Shown here one piece after another: positions 55,397 through 64,000 of a stretch of 64,000 bases of DNA. Where the stretch lies: positions 1 to 64,000 of the forward strand of contig JABYQR010000024.1 of assembly GCA_022592445.1 (NCBI GenBank). The letters are read 5' to 3'. The position numbers and the translations under genes are program-made. The DNA is from Cytidiella melzeri (Eukaryota > Basidiomycota > Agaricomycetes > Polyporales > Irpicaceae). A model generated the notes under the pieces. That model had not been told where the DNA came from, ran no database searches, and saw only the letters and a program-made list of their open reading frames with translations. How positions within the stretch are numbered: the first letter of the stretch is position 1; each line of letters starts with the position of its first letter.

Positions 55397-58300
55397 TTGA
55401 GTCCCTCAAGAAAGACCTATATAGAAGAAGTGGAGGGCATTGATGATTTCCCCACGGACACAGTTTCTAGCACGTCTGTAGTAAATATACGCCCCGCTCA
55501 GCAACCCGATTCACAGCCTTCAGTTTTATTTAACGGCATGTATAACTACTACGAAGCCTTTTCGTCCTGCATAGTGCCTGAAATAGACCCGCTTAGCATG
55601 CCCTTCCGAGTTCCTATCACACTCAAAGGAGTGTTTAGAGAGCAAGGCATCAAAGCCATGATTGACTCAGGAGCCACCGCATTATTCCTAAGTCAAGGCT
55701 TTGTCAACCGGCACCGAGTACGTACGGTCCCCTTAGAACGACAGATCCCACTCCATAACATCGATGGGACTCTAAATCAAGGAGGACGTATCACACACAG
55801 AGCAGAGCTCGAGCTACAAGTTGGAGGTATCAAAGAGAACGCAACCTTTTTGGTCACAGACATCGGACCAGAGGATTGCATTCTAGGCCTACCCTGGCTT
55901 TGTAAAGCAAATCCCAGGATTAATTGGGCTACCGGAGAAATGGAACTGGAAGCTGAAGAAGACTTCGAACCCTTCCAGTCTATCACAGCCAATCGGAAGC
56001 AGAGGTGAGCCTGGCTCAGAGCCGGTATCATTCAGGACACCAAGGAAGAGCTTTGGTCCTGTGCTAGCTTTACGTACTCCACAGACATTGCTGCTAAAGC
56101 CCATCAATCTAAAGAACAACAGACGTTCGAACAGATGGTTCCAGAAGAATACCGCAGACACCAGAAAGTCTTCTCTGAAGAAGCATCACAGCGCCTCCCA
56201 GAGCATCAGCCATGGGATTATACGATTGATCTAACAGGGAACCCAAAGATGTTCAGATCCAAGGTCTACCCCATGTCTCCAAATGAACAAGCTGAGCTGG
56301 ACAAGTTTATTGAGGAAAACCTGGCAAAAGGATATGTTGTCCCATCCAAGTTGCTTATGGCCTCACCGGTATTCTTCGTCAAAAAGAAGGACGGCAAGCT
56401 CCGGCTTGTTCAGGATTATCGACGGTTAAATGACATCACAATCAGAAACCGCTACCCACTCCCCTTGGTATCAGATATTACCAATCGGCTTCGTCAAGCC
56501 AAAATCTTCACCAAGTTTGACGTACGATGGGGTTATCATAACATTCGGGTCAAGGAAAATGACGAATGGAAGGGTGCATTTGTGACAAACCAAGGGCTGT
56601 TTGAGCCTAAGGTGATGTTGTTTGGCATGACCAATTCTCCGGCCACGTTTCAAGCAATGATGAATTCCATCTTTGCTGATCTCATTGCAGAAGGAAAGGT
56701 CTCGGTCTACTTAGATGACATCCTTGTCTTCAGTTCAGACATTGCGGAACACCAGAAAATTGTTCATGAGGTACTATCTTGACTTGAAGCCAACGACTTG
56801 TATCTTTGCCCCAAAAAATGCGAATTTGAACAGTCACAAGTCGAGTACCTAGGTTTAATCATTGGTAATGGAAAGATCAGTATGGACTCCGGTAAAATAG
56901 AAGCTATCACCAACTGGCCGGTACCACAGAATCTCCGTGATGTACACGGCTTCATTGGATTTGCCAACTTCTACCGACGTTTCATCAAGGACTTTGCACG
57001 GCATACTCGTCCCCTCCACAATCTCACCAAGAAAGACCAACCTTGGAAGTGGGGAGAAGCACAGCAGAACGCCTTTCAGATGCTCAAAGATGTGTTCACT
57101 CAGAAACCTATTCTGGTCACATGGGAACCCGATCGCCCCACACGTATTGAAGTTGATGCGTCTGGCTTTGCGACTGGAGGAGTTCTGTTGCAGAAACTAG
57201 AGGATGGACAATGGCACTCGGTAGCGTTTCGGTCTCAGTCTATGGCCGAAGCAGAACGGAACTACAAGATCTATGATTGAGAAATGCTCGCTCTCATCAG
57301 AGCTCTCGAAGATTGGCGTCACTATCTGGAAGGACTACCCGCGCCCTTTGAGATCATCACAGATTGTCAGAATCTGCAGTACTGGCGTACCGCTCAGGAC
57401 TTGTCTAGACAACAAGCTTGGTGGTCCTTATACCTTAGCCGGTTTGATTTTGTGTTGACGCACAAACCCGGAAAGACCCTTACTCAAGGTGACCCGCTGT
57501 CCAGAGTTAGAACCTTGGAAGTGTTAGACGCATCAGACAACAAAGAACAAGTTGTGCTGAAACCCGAATACTTCCAAACCATAGCTGCCTCAAGTACTCT
57601 AGAAACAGACCCATTGGAAGCTCAAATCAGAGACATCAGCCTTTGAGAAGCAGAGGTTGTTCAGGGATTAGCCAAACTTAAGAAGGACGGACCCCGGGAG
57701 TTGACAGATGGTGGACTGGAGTGGGAAGAAGACAGCGGACTGGTGTACTACAAAGGAAAGCTGTACATTCCTAAAGATCGAGAAGTCCGAAAGGAGATTG
57801 TACGGCGATGCCATGATGCGTTACCAGCAGGACATCCTGGCAAACACGCAACCCTGGAACTAGTAACACGGCACTATTGGTGGCCTCGCATGGCATCATT
57901 TGTAGAACAATACGTCCTGGGATGTGACAAATGTCAGCGAACCAACCAGCACAGCACCCGGTTGCCCCAATACAGCCCATTGAAGTACCAGACGGACCTT
58001 GGCAGGTGGTTGGTGTAGACTTAGTTGGACCACTCCCACGCAGTAACGGTTTTGACATGATTGCAGTGTACACAGACTTGTACAGCAAGCAAACACATGT
58101 AATCCCAACTCAGTCTACTGTCACATCAGACGGTATAGCCGACCTTCACATCAGAGAGGTGTTCAGGCTTCACGGCATCCCCCAACAGTTTATACCCAAT
58201 AGAGAACCCCAGTTTGCAGCTCGTGTCATGCAAGCGTTGTACAAACAGCTAGGCATCACTGGCGCTATGACTACTGCCTACCACCCTCAGGCCAATGGTC

Positions 58301-59145
58301 AAACGGAAAGAACAAATCAAGAGGTAGAAAAGATTCTACGACTCTTTGTTGACCAACGACAAGATGATTGGGCAGAATACATCCCAGTAGCTGAATTCGC
58401 CATCAACTCCCGGGTCAACTCATCTACTCAGCACTCTCCGTTTGGAGTCATGTACGGGTATCTACCGGACTTCACCATCCCCATTGATCGTCAAAATCGC
58501 ATGCCAAACCTGGACGCACGTCTAAAAAAGCTCAGACAGGTTTGGGCAGAAGCTGAAGCTGCCTCACGTCTATCTAAGGAAAAGATGGCCGAAGCTTCCG
58601 CATTCACCCGCAGAACTACTCCAGTCTTCAAGGAAGGGGACCTTGTGTGGTTGTCTTCCAAGAACGTTAAATTACATCAGCAGTCTGACAAGCTAGGGCC
58701 TAGACAGCTGGGTCCCTTCACAGTTCTTCAGAAAACCGGTGAACATACGTATCAGATCAAACTCAAATCCGGATATTGTATTCATGACAACATCAATGTT
58801 GAACGGCTATCTCAGTACCAAGGAAACGAAGTAAACGTCCTCATACCGGAACCACCAGCACCGGTCATAGTAGATGATCAACAAGTCTACAAAGTTGAGA
58901 AGATCCTAGACAGTCGGATCTATGGAGAAGGCAACGTAACGTGGGAACCTGCAGTAAATCTGGTCAATGCGAAAGAGAGCATTGCAGAGTTCCACGCCAG
59001 ACATACCAATGCACCCCAGAAATTGCCCAAAGCACTCTTCAACTCCATTCCTTGGAAACCGTTGGAGAACATCACAGAAGCCATTGCATCTGACCTCGAG
59101 TGGGCAGATGGTAGAGTCCCTGGTCTTAGTTCATCGAGGCGATGA
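55397..59145 (+). pseudogene. GypA pol: protease, RT, RNase H, integrase, chromodomain; four TGA stops, one frameshift
   Basis: Protease: AMIDSGATALFLSQGF. Reverse transcriptase: YRRLNDITIRNRYPLPL, FTKFDVRWGYHNIRV and the active site VSVYLDDILVFS. RNase H: RIEVDASGFATGGVLL and IYD-stop-EMLALIRAL, where the stop sits at an invariant Arg. Integrase: zinc motif AGHPGKHATLELVTRHYWWP...CDKCQ, catalytic VGVDLVGPLP, and NGQTERTNQEVEKIL. TGA stops are at 56006, 56780, 57278 and 57644. One base is lost near 57945, after which the frame is 57931-59145. The second integrase Asp is changed (PNREPQF instead of D-R-G-type). A chromodomain-like end (YKVEKILDSR...GNVTWEPAVN) lacks its middle. Confidence 0.9.
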
Positions 59146-59163
59146 ATTTCAGGAGGGGGGTAA

Positions 59164-59697
59164 TGACATGGATAGTCCAACAGAGACCAGATTTTTCCAA
59201 TATTGTCACAAGTTTATAGCATTAGGCACCTATCTAGAGCGCTTATTTTCCGGCTAGGAGTGTTACCGGACCTAACCCTAACCCGGGTCACGTGACATCC
59301 TGCCTTATTTATCAATAGTCCAGACCCAAACCCTAGACTCCATCTAGAGTGGTTCCAGATCAACCTAGGCTATTGTTCTATTGTTCTCATTCCGTTGTTA
59401 GGGATTCCCCAGGGATTCCCCCAGTTTCTATTGTTCTATTGTTCCAGTTTCTATTGTTCTATTGTTCCAGTTTCTATTGTTCTATTGTCTTATTGTTCTA
59501 GCTCTATTGTTCTACACACCCTGGTCTTTGACAGCTACCCTGGTTCTTGACAGTTACCCTGGTCCCTTATTGTTCTATTGTTACTCCAGCCCCACAGTTA
59601 CTCCAGTCCCTAGTGTGGGAACTTGTGCACAGACCACCCAGCCACAGTATATATAGTAGCCCTTACCCTCCCTAGCTCTGCATCTTGACCTCTCTGT
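59164..59697 (+). repeat. Truncated 3' LTR of GypA
   Basis: It matches the 5' LTR from TGACATGG through TATATATAG up to GACCTCTCTGTC, then switches abruptly to GypB LTR sequence (TTTGCAAGAAGC). About 200 bp of the expected LTR are missing. Confidence 0.88.
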
Positions 59698-62216
59698 CTT
59701 TGCAAGAAGCTGTGTGAACAAAGAACAATAGCACTACCCAAAAGAGAACAATAGCTATTGTCTGGACTCTGCCAAGACCTCTACTTGTGAGAGAATCGAT
59801 ACAAAAGGAGACCAGTCATTGTATTCCATTCCCACACATGTGAGAACACTCTTCCATAAAGAGAACAATAGAAGTCCATGTGATCAGTATCTATGACGTC
59901 ACACCCTAGCTATGGGCTGAGCCATGTGGTTGTAGCCATGTGGTCTTACCTAAGCTAAGTCACGTGCCAGTGTGATGTAGCAGCTATTAATGTGACCATG
60001 TAATGCATCTAAGCCACGTGAGACAGGTGCTAATAGATCTGCAAGGGGTTTGTGCAGAGAGGGTTGCAACTGGGTTTCAACAAGGTTTCAAAGGTAAAAA
60101 CAAGAGGTAAATTGCAAAAAACAAGGGCTAATCGGGCCATCCACAACATTACCCCCCTCCTAAAATCAAGTGTCCTTGCGAAGCATCACTGTGCTGTGGT
60201 AATAGAGGTCTTCTACCTGCCTACAGGGATTCAGCACAATTGCCCCAATTGTCTAGTCAGAAGGATGCTAGGAAGTTTCTCCCCTTCTGTTGTTGTTGAC
60301 TCAATGTTAACCGTCAGTGTAATGTTCTTGAGATATCCAGACCAATGTGTTTGCCTTCATCCCAGCTAAGATTGTATGTAGATGGATAGATCGTGCGAAG
60401 GAAAGCAGGATCAGTCTGGGTATTGAATTCTCGAAAGTGCAAGCAGAGATCCATGAAGAGTGAAGCTTTGATAGCCCGAGGTGCTCCGGGTTTTGCTTTT
60501 TAGAAGTTGTCAATTGCTTCTTGACTATTCTCGAGGCTTTCGACCGGTCCCCAGCTATTGTGTCCGTCTGAATACCCTTCCCATTTGACAGAGAATTCCA
60601 ATTTTTTCCATCACCCGTGTAGTCTGCTGTCTAGCACCTTTTTGATGACATACTGTTTTTCTCCTTCTATGACAATAGGATTAGGAGGTGTAGGTACGTC
60701 TTTACCATTGCCGTGCCAGGGACTTAGATGATTGATGTGGAAGACAGGGTGTATCCAGAGATAGCCAGGCAGATCAAGCTTGTAGTCAAGATTGCCGATG
60801 TGCTCGATGATTTTGTACAGGCCGAGCTGTCATGGACCAAGCTTAGGTGTAGCCTGGTGTATGTTGACGTTCTTGGTGTTCAGCCAGACAATGTTGCCTA
60901 CTTGAAAAACGCACGGAGATTGCTTTTCAGATTTGTAGAGTTCCTTCATCTTTTCTTTGCTTAGCCAAAGAGCTGCTTCTGTCTCTTTGCGTACTCAAGC
61001 CATGTTATCAAGGTGCTTGTTGAGCGATGGGATATTGCTTTGCTTGCCAATTGGTACGGTGAAGTTGGGGTGATATCCATAGATGACCTCAAACGGTGTT
61101 TGTGAATTACCCACATGTACTCGTGGGTTGAGTGCAAACTTAGCCGCAGGCAGATGATTGACCCAGTTGTCTTGTCGTTGCTGACAGAATATTTGCAGAT
61201 ACTGTTTGATATCCTGGTTTTTTTGTTCAACTTTGCCATTTCCTTGCAGATGATAGGCAGTTGTAAAACCAGTCTCTATGCCCAGGCGGTGATAGAGCGC
61301 ACGCATGAAGCATGCTGCAAACTGGGGTCCTTGGTCAGAGAACACCTTCTTGGGAATGTAGTGAAGTTGGAATACTTCTTTGTAGTGTAGATCAGCAATC
61401 CACGCAGTGTTAACCTTGGTGGTAGTAGGGATGATGCACGTTTGATCAGAGTAGTGGTAAACATAGACTGTGATCAAATTATATCTCTTAGAGGGTGGCA
61501 GCTGAGCGATGAGATCTACAGCAATGTGTTCCCAAGGTCCGGCCTGCGTTTCTTGAGGCTGTAGTAATGATTTAGGGTGCAGAGCTGACTTGTAGCTGAC
61601 ACGGAGACGGGGCTCGACGTGACAAACAGGGACACGATGTGGATGACGAGGAGGAGGTGGTGGCAGGTGTGAAGCACAATGTGTTCACCAGCTATCAAAC
61701 ATATTCATAAATCTAGCCCAGTAAAGACCAAGTTACCATTAGGTAATACTAGCTATGTAGTACAGGAGGGGGTGGCTAACCTAGCCCAGCAAAGACCAAG
61801 AGGTCAAGATGAGGGGCTAGGAGCGTACATGCAGCTGTATATATAGACTTCAGGGACCTGCGCACAGACCATGTTAAGGGCAGGCTTTGCAAGAAGCCGT
61901 GTGAACAAAAAACAATAGAACTACCTAAAGGAGAACGATAGCTATTGTCTAGACCTTGCCAAGAACTCTACTCGTGAGAAAATCTATCTAAAAGGAGATC
62001 AACTACTGTATTCCATTCCCACACCTGTGAGAACATCCTTCCATAAAGAGAATAATAGGGAAAGAACAAAAGGAGCCCATGTGAACGGTATCTATGACGT
62101 CAAACCCTAGCTATGGGCTGAGCCATGTGTTTGTAGCCATGTGGTCTTACTTAAGCTAAGTCACATGCCAGTGTGACGTAGTAGCAAGTAACGTGATCAT
62201 GTAGAGCATCTAAGCT
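59698..62216 (-). mobile_element. Remnant of Gypsy element GypB, reverse orientation, interior deleted
   Basis: Direct repeats at 59698-60015 and 61886-62216 (TTTGCAAGAAGC, then CCCTAGCTATGGGCTGAGCC) are the LTR parts. On the minus strand a purine tract AGGAGGGGGGTAA (60149-60162) precedes TGTTGTGG at 60148, the 3' LTR start. Between the LTRs only the integrase-chromodomain end of pol remains (about 60400-61610); gag, protease and RT are missing. The right LTR also shows twin CTAGCCCAG.AAAGACC motifs and TATATATAG, the layout of the GypA LTR, so the families are distantly related. Confidence 0.75.
60400..61610 (-). pseudogene. GypB integrase and chromodomain, multiple stops
   Basis: The minus strand reads AVDLIAQLPPSKRYNLITVY (first catalytic Asp), VFSDQGPQFAACFMRAL (second Asp, intact), QGNGKVEQKNQDIKQYL (Glu) and PFEVIYGYHPNF. 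After a stop near 60998 come VFQVGNIVWLNTKNVNIHQ, then GLYKII and a chromodomain (YVIKKVLDSR, FSVKWEGYSDGHNSWGPVE). At least four in-frame stops interrupt it. The zinc-binding N-terminus of the integrase is cut off at the deletion boundary near 61690. Confidence 0.8.
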
Positions 62217-62229
62217 GTTAAGACCGACT

Positions 62230-62551
62230 ATCGTCAAGGGACAAGTTGTCAGGTCAGAACCCCTTGGTGTAGCTACACTCAAGGTCTGATGATGGTGAAT
62301 TGGTGGCCGAGGTCAACAAAAAGAAGGGCACGAGGACGCTGGTAGAGAAGCAACTGGTTGTTCCTACAAACCCGACCCCTGTGGGCCCCCTTTCGAGCAC
62401 CGAAAGGAAGGCTACATTGGGAGCGTCATGCCATTCGCCGGTGGAACCCTCTCCTGTCACCGGAATCTCCACCCGCAACTCGATGGAGTTGGATAGTCCG
62501 TTGGGAGCTGCTCTACCTCAGGAGGTACCAGAGGATCTTACGATGGAATAA
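62230..62551 (+). pseudogene. ORF fragment of unknown origin
   Basis: An open stretch reads DDGELVAEVNKKKGTRTLVE, then a Pro/Ser/Thr-rich tail to TAA at 62549-62551. It has no start of its own and begins where the GypB LTR breaks off. It could be the end of a gag or of a host gene; nothing more can be said. Confidence 0.3.
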
Positions 62552-63504
62552 GGAGAATGGGGCAATGAGATAGGCAAAGGGGGCGCAGACAATCAAAGCC
62601 CTGCACAATTCTAAGGACAGTGGTCATCGCACCTGTTGTTGACTACATCCCATGGACTTCGTCTAGGGGGCATGTGTAAGGGTACAACGGCGGCCTGTCC
62701 CAATATAGCAGGCGGCGCGTCAACACAGGCAGCTGGGACTGCCTTATATAGGTACTATACAGTTGGACTTGGTGGCTGTTATATAAGCCAGCCCTTAGTA
62801 AGAGATTGGATACTTTTCACTTTACACCTGTACATACATTGAGTTCCGAATATACTTGGTCAAACTCTGCCGTGTGTGCACATGAAGTCTAAAGCCTACA
62901 CTCACAATCTTCTTCAGCCCTGTGTCCGCTCTTGAGCATGATGGCCATGTTTTGGTGACGGCCTTGCTGGTTGTGTGACTGACAGCTGATACTGATTAGC
63001 CGTGGGCCGTTTGTCGCGTGTTGGAAGTCTTGCGCGATTTTGTGGTCTTCTTCACGTCCGACATCCGGGATCTTCAGGATGTGTCCAGGGGTGTTGGGAT
63101 TGGGAATTTGTAGGGCGCATAGATAGCTTTTGGTGATGTAGAGTAGAAGAGAATTTGAGTGAGTTGTAGGTAGAATTTGGGTACCTGAAAAAGTGTAAGG
63201 GGTGTCTTTTCGAGCGCACACAAGTAAGTATGATCAATATATATTCAAAACCTACGTGTGTACAAGATAAAATAGATGTGTATCAAATCTACCAGATCTC
63301 AGCCCTAAGTACTGAGATCTGCTACTGCATAGTACTACTATATACATTACACTCTTTTCCCATGATGGGCGCTGGCCCACTATCTAATCAATACAGATAA
63401 TGACCAGATCTACTGATCTGGCCTCGAGATCCTTGCGCATCAAGCAGTGCTTGTGCACATATACAGAGCCCTAACAGTTAAAAAGTGCTCATAACAAAGT
63501 CAGT
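62552..63504. other. Unassigned sequence
   Basis: No gene recognised on either strand. A few short ORFs without family features occur between 62890 and 63240. Confidence 0.45.
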
Positions 63505-63564
63505 GTGATGCCATCAACTGCACTCATTGCTTTGGTATTAAAACTATTACTGCCTGTATTCTTC

Positions 63565-63795
63565 CATCAAATTCCCACGCTTTTGGGGACCAAAAGGTCA
63601 CATTTGAAGAAGTATCAATGTGCTGGAGCACACTGGAACAATTCTTGTTCATTCTTCAGGAATTGTAACACTGGAACTGAGTGTATTGCCCATCAACTTC
63701 CCACCATTTGGGGGACAGAGGTGTTACATCTACAGAGACATCAAAGCAGTTGCCTGCACTGGAACCATTCTACTTCATTCTACAGGAAGTGTAAA
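63565..63795 (+). repeat. Imperfect tandem repeat of about 105-120 bp
   Basis: Two units start CATCAAATTCCCACGCTTTT and CATCAACTTCCCACCATTTG and share the order GGGGAC, CACTGGAACA/ACTGGAACC, TTCATTCT, CAGGAA, GTGTAA. A 118-codon open frame crosses both units, so the encoded stretch is also a repeat (HWNNSCSFF, HWNHSTSFY). It may be part of an unknown protein or chance. Confidence 0.55.
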
Positions 63796-64000
63796 AGATT
63801 AACACAAAACCTGAGGAGGCTGCTCATTCCCTTGAAGAAAATCATCAGGGCCATCATTTGAGAGCATCAAATAAGAAACCTGTGTGGCAGTCTTGCAGGC
63901 AAACAAGGCCCAATAACATTCACCCTTGGCAGTAACAATGATCTTGATAACACCTTGACGTGCCAGTGGCTCTCACCTGTGATAGGTTTTAATTGCTGTT

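Larger units (their letters stand above)
52102..59697 (+). mobile_element. Gypsy chromovirus-type LTR retrotransposon GypA, 3' LTR truncated
   Basis: The 5' LTR (52102-about 52862) and the partial 3' LTR (59164-about 59697) match and begin TGACATGGATAG. Between them lie a long gag frame and a pol frame with the order protease, reverse transcriptase, RNase H, integrase, chromodomain, diagnostic for Ty3/Gypsy chromoviruses. A purine tract AGGAGGGGGGTAA precedes the 3' LTR. Seven TGA stops and one frameshift interrupt the frames. The 3' LTR breaks off at 59697 and merges with GypB, so no target duplication can be checked. Confidence 0.93.

Noticed and set aside
53793..57646. Idea that TGA is recoded as an amino acid in this genome or in GypA
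   Set aside because: The sites fit Arg by family comparison, epsin appears to end at TGA, and other stops end the remaining genes normally. Mutation is the simpler explanation.
63505..63861. 118-codon ORF as a secreted or membrane protein
   Set aside because: It spans an imperfect DNA tandem repeat, has no convincing signal peptide or family, and may be open by chance.

Overview
The window looks like nuclear DNA of a filamentous fungus, most likely an agaricomycete basidiomycete. The host-like genes carry many very short GT-AG introns (about 47-71 bp). They include an epsin, an allantoate-permease-type MFS transporter, an F-box protein and small secreted proteins, and they sit as islands in a sea of transposons. 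I saw no bacterial operon signals, CRISPR arrays or recognisable RNA genes. Species assignment is not possible from sequence reading alone.

Layout. 1-8.4 kb: a decayed LINE (gag-like ORF1 with CCHC knuckles; ORF2 with endonuclease, reverse transcriptase, RNase H and a terminal zinc motif), split by a 2.6-kb foreign segment that itself holds a solo Gypsy LTR. 8.4-11.1 kb: poor in genes, with a Copia-like LTR plus primer-binding-site remnant. 11.2-18.4 kb: the genic island (F-box protein, MFS transporter, epsin, secreted protein SSP1). 19.1-29.6 kb: a nest in which a pogo/Fot-like DNA transposon contains a gag-only Copia element, which contains a full-length Copia element; a Gypsy LTR closes the block. 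29.9-30.3 kb: a decayed second copy of the secreted-protein gene (SSP2). 30.6-31.5 kb: a MITE with a solo LTR inside. 32.6-37.6 kb: a PIF/Harbinger element with 182-bp inverted ends and both usual genes. 39.4-48.2 kb: two paralogues of an unknown fungal gene (A and B), separated by a 3-kb element carrying a RecQ-like helicase (283-bp inverted ends, 9-bp target duplication) and a composite Mutator-like element (9-bp target duplication) whose insertion point coincides with the predicted start codon and first splice donor of gene B. 48.3-50.6 kb: a Tc1/mariner element split by a solo Gypsy LTR. 52.1-59.7 kb: a Gypsy chromovirus (GypA). 59.7-62.2 kb: remains of a second, oppositely oriented Gypsy (GypB). 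The last 1.8 kb holds only fragments.

How the pieces relate. Exact target duplications let the order of insertion be read: GTTGG, AAAAG, GCAAC, GGATG, ATT, ATA, ACTCTGAAC, GTCATGGTA, TA and GTTGC. Nearly all in-frame stops that break otherwise continuous transposon reading frames are TGA where family alignment expects Arg (CGA). This is what CpG cytosine deamination, or a RIP-like process, would leave. Most elements here are therefore inactive copies. Possible exceptions are the short gag-only Copia family (intact gag apart from the insertion) and the helicase element (near-identical ends). Both duplicated host gene families (SSP and A/B) have had transposon blocks inserted between their copies.
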